From: Chryseobacterium sp. E1 | Lineage (GTDB): Bacteria; Bacteroidota; Bacteroidia; Flavobacteriales; Weeksellaceae | Assembly: GCA_019203745.1 (NCBI GenBank) | Contig: CP078104.1 | Location: forward strand, 1,054,001-1,118,000 | Length of the DNA: 64,000 bases | Reading direction: 5' to 3' | In this document: piece by piece, positions 29,583-40,164 of the stretch | How the letters are laid out: the number at the start of each line of letters is the position of its first letter | How positions within the stretch are numbered: position 1 is the first letter of the stretch | Notes under the pieces: generated by a model | Database searches by the model: none | Told to the model about the DNA's origin: nothing | Seen by the model: the letters and a program-made list of their open reading frames with translations, nothing else | Position numbers and translations under genes: made by a program

Positions 29583-30348
29583 TTATTCTGCTTTAAAAAG
29601 ATTCCTGGCATTCCCGGTTGTAATACGGTCTATTTCAGAAAAGTCTTTACCGTAGATATCTACCAGTTTTCCGGCTACCAGGTCAAGGTATGAACTTTCG
29701 TTTCTTTTCCCTCTGTGCGGTACGGGTGCCAGATAAGGGGAGTCTGTTTCCAAAACAATTTTATCTAAAGGAATTTCGTTCAGAAACTGATCGATTTTCC
29801 CGTTTTTAAAGGTCACTACTCCACCGATCCCTAAAATGAAATTAAGATCGATAGCATGCTGTGCGTGTTCAAGATTTCCGGAAAAGCAGTGGAAAATCCC
29901 TCTCAATTTAGGATGCTTCTTTCTTTCCAGGACGTCAAACGTTTCATCAAAGCTTTCTCTTGTATGAATAACGATCGGAAGATCTTTTCTATCGCCCAGT
30001 CAATCTGCTGCTCAAAGGCTTTCACCTGAATATCTAAGGTCGTTTTATCCCAGTACAGATCAATACCTATCTCTCCTATTGCGGGAAAATGTCTCTGGTC
30101 AAGGTAATTTTTAACGATCTCCAGTTCTTTTTCCCACGACTCCGGTTTTACATAACAAGGATGCAATCCCATCATTGAAAAAATCTGTCCCGGGTATTCA
30201 GCTTCCAGTTGCAGCATTTTTTCATGCGATTCGAGTCAATTGCAGGAAGGTAAAATTCATTAATTCCTTTATCTAAAGCTCTCTGAATAGCTTCTTTTCT
30301 GTCTTCATCAAATTCTTCTGCGTATAAATGGGTATGTGTATCAATCAT
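29583..30348 (-). CDS. tatD: TatD-family metal-dependent DNase
   Basis: About 255 aa. Start MIDTHTHLYAEEF with the HxH metal motif. Further ligands are in GEIGIDLYWDKT, IVIHTRES, HCFSG and ETDSPYLAPVPHRGKRNES. Single A losses near 29985 and 30228 split the raw frame. TatD proteins are 3'-5' nucleases or deoxyribonucleases for repair. It lies 5 nt after DUF4269. Confidence 0.93.
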
Positions 30349-30353
30349 TTTTC

Positions 30354-30875
30354 TTAGTATTTTAACAGATCTTCATAAGGGTTTTCAAGTCCCAGCAATA
30401 TTCCGAAAGCCGGTTCTGTTTTTATTCCCTGTTTTTTAAGTTCTATTATTTTTTGTTTAAATTCTTCTCCTTCTTCCTGTAATATTTTGTATTCAGCAAT
30501 CATATGGAGGTAAGCGTTTTGCTGTTTTGTCGGTTTATTCTGTCCGAAAATTTCAATAGGAAATCCTTCCAGCATAAAATTTAATGTGATGCATTTTTCA
30601 CCGTTTACGATAGGATGTTCAACGTCTACATCGTGAGGAATAAATCTGCTGAACATTAAATCATCCAGAAAGTCTTCTTCAAATCTTAAATCAACCTCAA
30701 AAATAATATCCAGATCACTTCCATCAATGTCAATTTCAATAGGAATGGTTCCTGCTAAAATGGGTGAATATTCCTTTAATTTTTCAAAAATATGATGTTT
30801 TGCAAGAACTTCATACGCCCTTTTCTGTCTTTCATTCCCGTTTTTCAGATAGTCAATTCTGGTAAAATCAATCAT
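30354..30875 (-). CDS. DUF4269 protein, nucleotidyltransferase-like
   Basis: 173 aa, intact. LAGTIPIEIDIDGSDLDIIFE is close to the minimal nucleotidyltransferase core (Gly-Ser-Asp-x-Asp). It is followed by FPIEIFGQNKPTKQQNAYLHM, the conserved DUF4269 segment. The ATG directly abuts the GSCFA stop codon. Substrate unknown. Confidence 0.82.
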   Translation of the reverse strand: MIDFTRIDYLKNGNERQKRAYEVLAKHHIFEKLKEYSPILAGTIPIEIDIDGSDLDIIFEVDLRFEEDFLDDLMFSRFIPHDVDVEHPIVNGEKCITLNFMLEGFPIEIFGQNKPTKQQNAYLHMIAEYKILQEEGEEFKQKIIELKKQGIKTEPAFGILLGLENPYEDLLKY

Positions 30876-31824
30876 TTAAAATATTTTATGCTTTACCTTT
30901 TTGCGCTGGTTTTCAATCCTCTGATCAAGCTTTTCTCTGAATTCAATAAACTTCGGGTCTTTTTATCACTGGTCTTATGTTCCAAAGCTTTGATGATCTT
31001 AAAGTTTTCTTTGATAAAATTTTGAGTTTCGCCAGAAAAATAAGCGTTTCCAAATTTGTCAAAAATATAATTAACAGCCTGCGTACTTGGATGAATCATA
31101 TCTTCTTTATAAAACCGGTAATCCCGAAGATCATCCATCAGAATCTCATAGACAGGAAGATAGTGGCAGTCTTCAAACATTGAAATTGATTCGTGAATCG
31201 CTGTAATCAGTTTGGATTTACTCAGCTGATTCCCTATCATCCGTCCTTAGTATGCCTTACAGGAGAGACTGTAAACAGAATCTGCACTCCTTCTTTACAG
31301 ATATCTTTAAGTTCCAGAATCGTGTTATAAATAGAGCCCGTGAGCTCCTGATGAGAAAGCAGTCTTTTCTCGAAAAACTTCTGTGGAATTTTGTGACAGT
31401 TGGCCACCAGCTTTTTCTTCGGAAGAAATTCATAGATGAATGAAGATCCGTAGGTGATAATAATCCAGTCTGCTTCCTGAAGAAAGGCATTTCCTTCTTC
31501 AATTGATTTGTTGATCTTATCTAAAGTCTGATGAATATAGCGGGTATCAAAGCCTGTATGATGGTCCAAAGAGATATATTCCTCATTGTAGGTGATAAGC
31601 TCTTCTTCCTGATAGAATGCAGAATCGTGAAGCCTTTGTACCGCATTATTGATTGAAAAGGGATTAAAGATAGTCCCAAAAGGATTGCTGAGGGTCTGAA
31701 GCTGTCCGTTTTCAAGCAAATCGGTCATCTCAGAGGCAAAACAGGAGCCTATTGAAAATATTTTATCTTCAATCTCTATCTTCTTTTCTGATGCGGGGAT
31801 GTCAACTTCGGTTCTGAATTTCAT
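30876..31824 (-). CDS. GSCFA-domain protein
   Basis: About 316 aa. The family-defining motif is FSIGSCFASEM near residue 27, followed by NPFGTIFNPFSI and DWIIITYGSSFIYEF. Also conserved is HPSTQAVNYIFDKFG near the C-terminus, so a GDSL/SGNH-like hydrolase is possible. One G is missing near 31240 and one A near 30962; repair gives the basic C-terminus FREKLDQRIENQRKKV. Stop TAA at 30876-30878. Part of the operon running down to 28426. Confidence 0.87.
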
Positions 31825-31901
31825 TGTACAGGGATTCGGTTACAGGAAAACAGGTTGCAGATAAATCATTATTACCTGCAACCTGCATTCTGCTTCCTAT
31901 A

Positions 31902-32873
31902 TTAACTTTCTCTTCTCAACAGGTAATTTGCCAATTCGATGAATGGTTTTTTCTTTTCTTCAGGAACGTCTATTTTCTGAAGATAGCTTTGTCCGATCTC
32001 ATTGTGTTTTTCGATCAGGCGTAATGCTTTTTCGTCCACCTTTGTTCTTCTGAAGATCTTTTCAACGCCATAGATCTTGTCAACATTATCGGTCTTTTTA
32101 GAATACCAGTAATCCAGTTCTTTTCTTTCTTCCTCTGTAGCATGCTCTCTTGCCAAAAGATATAGGACTGTTTTTTTATTCTCGTAGATATCTCCGGCAT
32201 GTTTTTTACCGAACTGTGCCTGATCTCCGAATACATCAAGATAATCATCCATGATCTGGAAGGCTATTCCGATGTGTTTTCCAAAATTGAAAATTGCTTT
32301 GGCATCTTTAAAATCTGCTCTTGCAATCAAAGCTCCGATTTCAAACGAAGAAGCACTTAAAACTCCGGTTTTATAAGTAATCATTCTGATATAATCATCA
32401 AAAGTAACATCCTTTTGGGTTTCAAAATTGATATCATACTGCTGTCCTTCACATAGCAGAAGTCCGGTATGCGTAAAAATCCTGATACAGGCTTTGAAAA
32501 TTTCAGGTTCAAGATCCTCAAAAAACTTATAGGCTTTAAGCATCAGCCCGTCTCCGGAAAGGATTCCCACATTGATCCCGTGTAAAGTATGTATTGTAGG
32601 TTTGTTTCGTCTTAAGGGAGCTTCATCCATAATATCATCATGGATCAGGGTGAAATTATGGAAAAATTCAATGGCCAGCGCCGGTTTGATAGCTTGCTTA
32701 AGGTCTCCTCCAAACAGATCACATGCCATCAGTACCATAATAGGGCGAAGACGTTTTCCGCCGTGGGAAATGATATAATTCATCGGGTCATACAGCTCCG
32801 AAGGTTTATCTTTGAAAGTATACTTGGTAATGGCGTCCGCAACAATCTGCTGATATCTGTCTAAAAATTCCAT
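31902..32873 (-). CDS. polyprenyl diphosphate synthase
   Basis: 323 aa, intact. Both Asp-rich motifs are present: LIHDDIMDEAPLRRNKPT near residue 85 and FQIMDDYLDVFGD near residue 213; also HGGKRLRP. It builds trans-prenyl chains from IPP, for quinones or as a general isoprenoid precursor; chain length is not evident. It is the first gene of the operon with GSCFA, DUF4269 and tatD (77-nt gap to GSCFA). Confidence 0.93.
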   Translation of the reverse strand: MEFLDRYQQIVADAITKYTFKDKPSELYDPMNYIISHGGKRLRPIMVLMACDLFGGDLKQAIKPALAIEFFHNFTLIHDDIMDEAPLRRNKPTIHTLHGINVGILSGDGLMLKAYKFFEDLEPEIFKACIRIFTHTGLLLCEGQQYDINFETQKDVTFDDYIRMITYKTGVLSASSFEIGALIARADFKDAKAIFNFGKHIGIAFQIMDDYLDVFGDQAQFGKKHAGDIYENKKTVLYLLAREHATEEERKELDYWYSKKTDNVDKIYGVEKIFRRTKVDEKALRLIEKHNEIGQSYLQKIDVPEEKKKPFIELANYLLRRES

Positions 32874-32891
32874 AAAATCTTATAATTTGAA

Positions 32892-32899
32892 CAAAAATA
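32892..32899 (-). promoter_or_regulatory. TAnnTTTG promoter box for the polyprenyl synthase operon
   Basis: TATTTTTG on the minus strand, 19 nt upstream of the start codon. Confidence 0.5.
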
Positions 32900-32923
32900 C
32901 GATTTTTCGAGGCTTTATAAAAC

Positions 32924-32952
32924 AAAAAACTTTGCCCAAACGGACAAAGTTT
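32924..32952 (-). terminator. terminator of the phosphate transporter gene
   Basis: AAACTTTGTCC and GGGCAAAGTTT-type arms form the hairpin with a T run on the minus strand. It overlaps the stop codon of the transporter gene. Confidence 0.75.
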
Positions 32953-34115
32953 ATATGATAAATATGATTTGTATTTTAAAAAGGAAGGTTACCACAAGAT
33001 AGGTAATTCCAGCTACTATTGCAGAGATTGGAATGGTTAGAACCCAAGCCCACAGTAAGCTTACTGTGATCCCCATCTTACGGCCGAAATTCTTTTCGTT
33101 AGCCCTACCCCGATAATGGAACCGGTGATGGTGTGTGTTGTAGACACAGGAATACCAAAATGGTCTGTAATGAATAACGTGATAGCACCCGCAGTTTCTG
33201 CACTTACTCCTTCTAATGAAGTTACTTTCGTAATCTTGGTACCCATTGTTTTGATGATCTTCCAGCCTCCACTCATTGTTCCTAAAGCGATTGCAATAAA
33301 TGAAACTAAAGGAACCCAGATATAATGCTGTGCAAAGTAATCAAAACGTCCAGCTGCCGGAATGTTCAGATATACAGGATCCTGAAGCATTTCAACATGA
33401 TAGTAGATCAATGCGGCTCCAATGATACCCATTACCTTCTGCGCATCATTCAGACCATGACCTAAGCTGAATAAAGCTGAAGAAGCCAGCTGAAGTCTTT
33501 TGAAAGACTTATCTGCTTTGTGAGGGTTTGATCTTTTATAAAGATGAACAATAATTAATGTAATGATAATCGAGATGATCATGCCTATGACCGGTGCCAT
33601 GAAAATGAACAGGAAAATAGGAATTACTTTATCAAACTTTACAACGCTCTGGTGGGTTACCTGGCTGAAAGCTTCCTTAATAGTTTCCCAGGTTCCAAGA
33701 TCTGGCTGTGCTGCTGCCACGTCATGATAATCCATCATGAAAGCGTGCATAAGAGCTGCCCCAGGAAACCTCCGATCAGCGTATGTGATGATGAAGAAGG
33801 AATCCCGAACCACCATGTAAGCAGGTTCCAGGCAATAGCGGCCATAAGACCGGAAAATATAACTTCAAGGGTGATAAAATTCTCGTTTACCGTTTTGGCA
33901 ATTGTATTACCAATTTTGAATTCTCCAATAATATAAGCAGCGATAAAGAAGGCTGCAAAGTTCCAGAGCGCCGCCCAAAGTACAGCCTGGAATGGAGTTA
34001 AAACTTTTGTAGAAACTATAGTTGCAATTGAGTTGGCTGCATCATGAAAACCATTGATGTAATCGAAGATCAGGGCTAACGCAATAATAACTATAAGTAA
34101 AATCGGAAATTCCAT
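32951..34115 (-). CDS. inorganic phosphate transporter, PiT family
   Basis: About 388 aa, about ten membrane segments. Both PiT repeats are visible: FDYINGFHDAANSIATIVSTKVLTP at the N-terminus and SLGHGLNDAQKVMGIIGAAL in the middle; also GIPSSSSHTLIGG and GIPVSTTHTITGSIIGVG. A G is lost near 33085 and another base near 33765. It imports phosphate with cations. It lies 12 nt downstream of its DUF47 partner. Confidence 0.93.
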
Positions 34116-34127
34116 TTTTGCTATGTA

Positions 34128-34765
34128 TTAGGCGTATTTAATCATGATGTTCTCAATCGTGTTGGCAACATCTTCTGCTTTGTCTGTTACTATTTCAAGA
34201 TAGTTCAATACAGATGAAACTTTAATGATATTGATGGCATCATTGGTTTCAAATAATTCTACCATTGAATTGGACAGTAAGTCGTCTGCAATATTTTCAA
34301 TAGAGTTTACCTTGATACAAGCTTCTTTCACCTGCTCCATATTTTTGAAACCTTTAAGGTTTTTCATCGCATTCTGAATCTCAAGACATGCTTTGTGGAT
34401 CAGTAAAGAGAAGTCTGAATACGCCTTCATCTCCGGTGATTTGTATAAGAAAATATATTTTGTAGAAGCGTAGATATAATCGGCGATATCATCTAATCCT
34501 GTTGCCAGTGTATGGATATCTTCACGATCGAAAGGTGTAATGAAGTTTTTTCCAAGCTCTACGAAGATTTCGTGAGTAAGTTCATCATTTTGTGCTCAAA
34601 ATCACTCATTTTTTTCAACATTGAATCGTCATTAAGATCGAAATCCTTGATTCCTGCGTTGAATTCTTCTGACATTGCAACTAGATTTTCAGTTACTTTT
34701 TCAAAAAGTACAAAGAAGATTTTATCTTTTGGTTGAAAAGCGTGGAAAATATTACCAATTCCCAT
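34128..34765 (-). CDS. DUF47 / PhoU-like Pit accessory protein
   Basis: About 212 aa and all helical. MGIGNIFHAFQPKDKIFFVLFEKV start, FITPFDREDIHTLATGLDDIADYI in the middle, and IEIVTDKAEDVANTIENIMIKY-type end. One A is missing near 34597. DUF47 proteins are paired with PiT transporters and are thought to gate them. Pairing with the transporter is exact here. Confidence 0.9.
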
Positions 34766-34870
34766 TTTTTAGTATTTATAATTCGTGTGCAAATTTCTTA
34801 AAAAGGATTGTACGTGAAACTATATAACATTAAGTTTTGTTAACATTCGCTTAACTACTGATTATCAAAT

Positions 34871-34898
34871 AAAAAAACCGGCATTACTGCCGGTTTTG
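34871..34898 (-). terminator. terminator of the DeaD-type helicase gene
   Basis: Perfect 10-bp stem AAAACCGGCA / TGCCGGTTTT followed by T on the minus strand, about 18 nt past the stop. Confidence 0.9.
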
Positions 34899-34915
34899 TA
34901 TGGTATAAGAAGAGA

Positions 34916-36605
34916 TTAGTTTGCTACTTCAGCTCTCATATCTTTTCCTTTGAACTTCATCGATTGAATATTGCTCAGGACATTGTCTTTGAACGATTTT
35001 TCAACTTCGAAGAAAGAGAATTTCTCTAAGATTTCGATATCCCCGATTTCAGCTCTTTTCTTGCTTTTTCCGCCAGAAGTAGCTTTATTGATAATATCTA
35101 AAACATCAAGTTTCTTCAGATGGTCTTTTTACCGAGATTGAAGAAGAATCTTACCATATTCTCATCTTTTCTTCTTGGTTTTCCACCACGGTCTCTGTCT
35201 CTTCCACGATCTCTGTCACGACCTCTATCTCTGTCTCTGTCACGTCCACGGTCTCTTCTTGAGTAATCGTCATCTCTGCTGCTTAATTTCTGCTCAGCAA
35301 GATCATGCTTGTCTTTGTAATATAAAGCAAGGTCTTTCAATTGGAACTGCAGTAACTGGTGTACCAGTTCTTCTTTGTAAAGTTGCTCAGATCCGGGATT
35401 AAGCTGTCATCAAATTCGAAAAGATCTTCGTGCTCCGTCAATAATTTTTCGAATACACCACCTACCTGAGCTTTGATGATATCATCACCTGTAGGAATAA
35501 ATCTTTCGTGGATTTCAATTTTTGTTGCAGATTTGATCTGTTTCAGTTTTCTGCTTTCTTCAGGCTTAATTAAAGCCATAGAAATACCGTCTTTTCCGGC
35601 TCTACCTGTTCTACCGCTTCTGTGAACGAATACTTCAGGATCATCCGGTAAAGAGAAGTGAATAACGTGAGTCAGAGAGTTTACATCCAAACCTCTTGCC
35701 GCTACGTCTGTTGCTACAAGAATATCGATGTTTTTCAATCTGAATTTCTTCATTACCGTATCTCTCTGCGCCTGAGAAAGATCACCGTGAAGAGCATCAG
35801 CTGCATATCCGTTCTGCATCAAGAAATCGGCAACCTCCTGAGTTTCCATTCTCGTTCTGCAGAAGATGATGGAATACTGGTTAGGGTTCGCATCGATCAG
35901 TCTTTTCAATGCTTCTTTTTTCTGACGGTATCCTACTACATAGTATTCGTGAGTAATGTTCTTCTTCACTTCGTTGATAGAACCTACAGAAATACGATGT
36001 GGTTTTGTAAGATAATTTTTGGAAATTCTTTCCACTTCTTTATTCATCGTTGCAGAGAATAAGAAAGTCTGTTTTGTTTCCGGAGTTTCGCTTAGAATGG
36101 TTTCCAATTCATCTTTGAATCCCATAGAAAGCATTTCATCAGCTTCGTCTAATACCAACCAATGAATGGCAGAAAAGTCTAATGCTTTTCTGTTGATAAG
36201 ATCAATTACTCTTCCCGGAGTTCCCACAATGATCTGTGGTTTTTCCTTCAAAGATCTCATCTGCTCTACAATACTACTTCCACCATAAACCGCAGTTGTC
36301 TTGATGTCTTTCATATACTTAGAGTAATTCTTTATGTCCTTCGAAATCTGAAGACATAATTCCCGTGTCGGACAAAGCACCAATAATTGGATTTTGCGAC
36401 TCGTATCGTCAATCATATCCAAAATCGGAAGCGAAAACGCTGCTGTTTTGCCTGTCCCTGTCTGCGCAAGTGCGATCAAGTCGCGAATATCTGAAAGAAT
36501 AAAAGGGATAGTCTGTTTTTGGATTTCTGTTGGGCTTTCGTAACCCAGTTCGCCAATTGCCTTAAGGATATCAGGACTTAAATTGGTTTCCGTAAATAAA
36601 TTCAT
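34916..36605 (-). CDS. DEAD-box RNA helicase, DeaD/CsdA-like with RD-rich linker
   Basis: About 563 aa. Core motifs: [49 protein letters not shown]. After the core comes an Arg-Asp repeat (RDRGRDRDRDRGRDRDRG, from about 35185 to 35262) and then a DbpA-type RNA-binding domain (IGDIEILEKFSFFEVEKSF). One A is missing near 35125 and one base near 35365. Likely a cold-induced helicase for ribosome assembly. Promoter box TATCTTTG at 36626. Confidence 0.93.
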
Positions 36606-36625
36606 TAACTATTTTAAAATTTTTG

Positions 36626-36633
36626 CAAAGATA
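36626..36633 (-). promoter_or_regulatory. TAnnTTTG promoter box for the DeaD-type gene
   Basis: TATCTTTG on the minus strand, 20 nt upstream of the start. The rest of the 389-nt gap up to 36994 is A/T-rich and holds only this box and the divergent one at 36909. Confidence 0.5.
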
Positions 36634-36908
36634 CAATAAATATTTGATTTGTTTTTGAACAAAGTTTTAAATATACAAACTTAAATTCACAATTTTTTAA
36701 TATATTTTTAATTTTTAGAAAATTAAATCCAAAAAAACAAGGCATAGATTAAGAAGTTGTTAAACATTATTTTTTTTTTATTAAATTGGATTAATTTTTT
36801 CTGTGTTATTTATGAATTTTCAAAAATAAAGCCAGAAAAAGTATTTTTTTCTTTTTGATATTCTTACTTATCGTCATCGAAATATTGTACCATACTCAAT
36901 AGTTTTTG

Positions 36909-36916
36909 TACATTTG
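36909..36916 (+). promoter_or_regulatory. TAnnTTTG promoter box for the DUF2461 gene
   Basis: TACATTTG, 79 nt upstream of the ATG at 36995. Direct evidence is only the consensus match. Confidence 0.4.
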
Positions 36917-36994
36917 AGTTACAGGATTCGGGATTTCCGGGATCAAGAAAGCATTTAAATCTCTCTTAACAATAATAAAAACACCAAACACAAT

Positions 36995-37659
36995 ATGTCT
37001 GCAGGTATTTCTTCCAAAACTTTTGATTTTTTAAAAAGTTAAATAAAAACAATAACCGTGAATGGTTTAATGAAAATAAAGATCTTTATACGGAATCACA
37101 GCAGAATGTGGTTTCATTTCTGGATGAGCTGATCAGAGAGATGTCAGCTTTTGATGAAGAACTTGGTAAAATAGACAGTAAAAAATCTTTATTCAGAATT
37201 TATCGTGATACAAGATTTTCAAAGGATAAATTGCCTTATAAAACCAACTTCGGAGCTTCTTTGGGAATGGGAAAAGGCAGTCAGAAAGGGGGCTATTATC
37301 TTCATTTGGAACCTGGAAAATCTTTTCTGGCGGGCGGAATCTATATGCCTGAATCTTCTGTTCTGAAAGATGTGCGCAAAGAAATTTCTTTGTATGGGGA
37401 TGACTTTCTTAAAATAATCAACAACAGGGATTTCAAGAAGCATTTTCCTGAACTTGACCAGGATGACAAGTTAAAAAAAGTACCACAGGGATTTGAAAAG
37501 GAGGATCCTATGGCGGAATATTTAAAGCTTAAAAACTTTATTGTAGTCTATTCACTGAAAGACGAAGAGGTGCTGGATAAAAATGCTGTGAAGAATATGA
37601 CAAAGGTTTTTAAACTGATGAAACCTTTCAATGATTTTTTGAATACGCCGTTTCAGTAA
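36995..37659 (+). CDS. DUF2461 family protein
   Basis: About 221 aa. FLKKLNKNNNREWFNENKDLY at the N-terminus (after restoring one A near 37037), then FRIYRDTRFSKDKLPYKTNFGA and GGYYLHLEPGKSFLAGGIYMPE, which define DUF2461. Cytosolic, function unknown. The start ATG at 36995 gives MSAGISSKTFDFL. Confidence 0.88.
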
Positions 37660-37673
37660 TTCTTTTAAGAACC

Positions 37674-37724
37674 TTAAATTTAATAAATCCCCGCTTTTTT
37701 AAAGGCAAGGATTTATTAAATTAA
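37674..37724. terminator. bidirectional terminator hairpin
   Basis: AAATTTAATAAATCC and GGATTTATTAAATT are 14-bp inverted arms between the convergent genes ending at 37659 and 37727. Confidence 0.75.
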
Positions 37725-37726
37725 GA

Positions 37727-38299
37727 CTATTTTTTACAGGTCGCGTTTATTTCTCTTAATAATTGTGTAAGTTCCGGGCTTTTTCTTATTCTGTTGACTT
37801 TTTCTGTTACCTGCTCTACAAACTTTTCAGTTTTATTTCCTGCATACCAGGCCAGTTTATCATTTTCAATATGCCCATCATTCACAGAATCAAAAAGAAG
37901 TTCCCTGTTTCAAATATTTTCCAGTCATTATCAAAAATACTATCCGGTCTCAGGGTAGATAAGAGTGGTGAATATTTTTCTGTACTGAGTAAAGCTGTTG
38001 CTTTTTCGGATTCGAAATGATTCCCATTTAGCCATAGTCCAATTCTGTTACCAAACATCCAAAGACAAAAGGATTCTTTACCAAAATCCTCTAAGAACCA
38101 TCTGTAGTCCCATGTATTCCAGTTTACAAAAGACCATCCTTCAGCAGGGTCATTGATGAAATAATGAATAATCTCCGTTTTGGCTTTTTTATACCATTCA
38201 TTATTTATTTCATTTTTTTGTTTGAAAGTTCTAAAAAGAATTCCACTTTTCAGGGGTATCAAATAAATTCAGGGCTTGTTTCAAAAATTCTCTGTTCAT
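37727..38299 (-). CDS. unknown protein paired with a PD-(D/E)XK nuclease
   Basis: About 191 aa after restoring three bases (near 37905, 38215 and 38240). Start MNREFLKQALNLFDTPEKWNSF, a Trp-rich centre (EGWSFVNWNTWDYRWFLEDF, GNRIGLWLNG), and a helical C-terminus ending LTQLLREINATCKK. No signal peptide. No family recognised. It begins 8 nt after the nuclease gene, so it is a translated partner; it may be an inhibitor, specificity or effector subunit. Confidence 0.65.
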
Positions 38300-38307
38300 A
38301 GTTATTT

Positions 38308-39132
38308 TTAATTCCAATATTCTATATACTGTTGTATATATTCCTTTAATCTATAGTTTTCATCAGGTATAAAAGACAAACATTCTTCCAGCCAGTCTTG
38401 AATTTGATTGTTAAAATTCCATATATCGACATCTATCGGAACTTTTCCGGGCAAATCCTGTGAGAAATTTACAGGTCTTACAAGTGTATTTTCAGAAGGC
38501 AGCTTTCCGTCATCCGAAACCAGATAAATAATCTTAAACTTACAATCCTCATTTATATGTTCTCTGCTTTTATTATAAATCACTTTGTGCCAATATCTGT
38601 ATATCTGATTTTCCTGATCGTAAGCTCCGTTAGATTTATTTTCAATAATAACAGCACTAAACGGATGTTTTCTTTCTATCAGAATATCTATTTTTGTTTT
38701 TCGATGGTTACCTTCCACTTTCCTCTGTCATAATCAGTATACCCCAGCATTTCAATAAACTTTTTAAGGAAAAGATCACCCTGCCCATGACTTGCTCTAT
38801 CGTTAAGAAAAAACCTAAAAGTTTACTATGAAGAGTTTCATCAATATGAAAGAAATTCAAAACATTAAATCTTATAGATTTTTCCCGGGATAAAAGCTCT
38901 TCTTTTTGTCTGATCGTTTTAAATCCTAAAAAAATATTTTCCAGTTCGTCCAGATTATTTTTTTAGGAAAGCTATTCAATACAGAATAGTCAATAGAAGG
39001 CAAATTGTTCTGTTGGTGACAAACACTATCACTCCAGCTATCTAATAATGAGCTTTGCTGATCCAGAAAGTGCTTATATATAACTTCTGTCTCTGCCAGT
39101 AAATCAGGTAACGAATCATTGTCATGGCCCAT
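38308..39132 (-). CDS. PD-(D/E)XK nuclease family protein (PDDEXK_4-like)
   Basis: About 275 aa after restoring three bases (near 38700, 38797 and 38958). N-terminal helical region with NVLNFFHIDETLHSKLLGFFLNDRASHGQG. The nuclease core is KTKIDILIERKHPFSAVIIE followed by NKSNGAYDQENQIYRYW: Asp in KIDILI and E-x-K in IIENKS, then the DQ-x-x-QI-x-RY helix. This pattern is the PDDEXK_4 family, often found near defence genes. It lacks an obvious helicase or methylase partner. Confidence 0.8.
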
Positions 39133-39344
39133 ATAGTTTCATTTTAATATTCTGTTTAATCAAAAATAATAACAGGGTAAGTTACTTTAAATCGTCCTAT
39201 TCTACAAAGCGTCTCTGCGACAAATTGAAAACAGATTAAAGTTCAGCTCATTACAAAACACAACATAAAGCCTATCTGTTGAAAATCAATAAATTATATT
39301 TAACATTTTTTAAGATAAGTTTTACATTTTTGTTTATCTTTGCT

Positions 39345-39352
39345 GTTCGTCA
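39345..39352 (+). promoter_or_regulatory. TAnnTTTG promoter box for the FkbM gene
   Basis: TATCTTTG, ending 11 nt upstream of the ATG at 39364. It supports that ATG rather than the TTG at 39279. Confidence 0.45.
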
Positions 39353-39363
39353 AAAAGCTAAGG

Positions 39364-40155
39364 ATGTCTTTATACCAAAAAATTGCAGAAAAACTACAAT
39401 ATATAAGTCCGAATTTCTACAAAAAAGATACTTTAAGAACTTAAACAATCTTAATAAAGATAATTTTTCGGAACGTAATGTAGAACCGGAACTGGTATGG
39501 ATCAAAGAATACCTTCCTAAAAATGCTGTAATACTGGACATTGGTGCGAATGTAGGAACCTTCCTCTATCAGTTGGAAAATAAGCTGAACCATGAGCATA
39601 TTTATGGTTTTGAGCCCAACAAAAAACTGTACAGACGCTTGAAGAGGCTGTTTCCCTCTATGCGCATTCTTCCTCTTGCACTTTCTGACGAAAATATGAT
39701 GGCGGAATTTAAAGTTCCGGTAATCAACGGAAAAACAATTGCTTCCGCGGGACTTTAAATACTTCTTACAAAGAGAAAGGAGAAGAAAAAGCTACACGGA
39801 GCAGGTAAAGGTAATCAAACTCGACGAATGGGCAGCTCTGGAACATTTCAACAGGCTGGATTTCATCAAAATAGACGTTGAAGGAAATGAAATAAAAACC
39901 CTTTCCGGAGCCAGAGAAACCATCAGACAGTTCCACCCTACCTTAATGGTTGAAATGGAACAAAGACACCACCAAACACCTATATGGACAGAAATTTCCG
40001 AAGTGGAAAGCTGGGGATATAATGCCAAATATCTCAACAGAAACACCTTTACGCTGGAATCTCTTACAGAAGAAATTATATTGCAAAATACAAACGACGA
40101 AAAAAATAAAACTCAGTACATCAACAATATTATTTTTATACCTAAAAACATTTAA
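39364..40155 (+). CDS. FkbM-family methyltransferase
   Basis: About 264 aa. SAM-binding segment ILDIGANVGTFLYQLE, then YGFEPNKKLYRRLKRLFP, and FIKIDVEGNEIKTLSGA, which together define the FkbM fold. The ATG at 39364 (MSLYQKIAEKLQYISPNFYKK) is preferred; a base missing from the A run near 39422 joins it to RYFKNLNNLNKDNF. Two more bases are lost near 39750 and 39790. A frame starting at TTG 39279 reaches the same core without the first repair but lacks family-like sequence. It opens the polysaccharide block and is followed by a flippase after 9 nt. Confidence 0.85.
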
Positions 40156-40164
40156 AACAACTTT

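Noticed and set aside
35175..35402. Forward-strand open frame opposite the Arg-Asp repeat
   Set aside because: It is the antisense of a low-complexity region in the helicase and has no promoter or homology.
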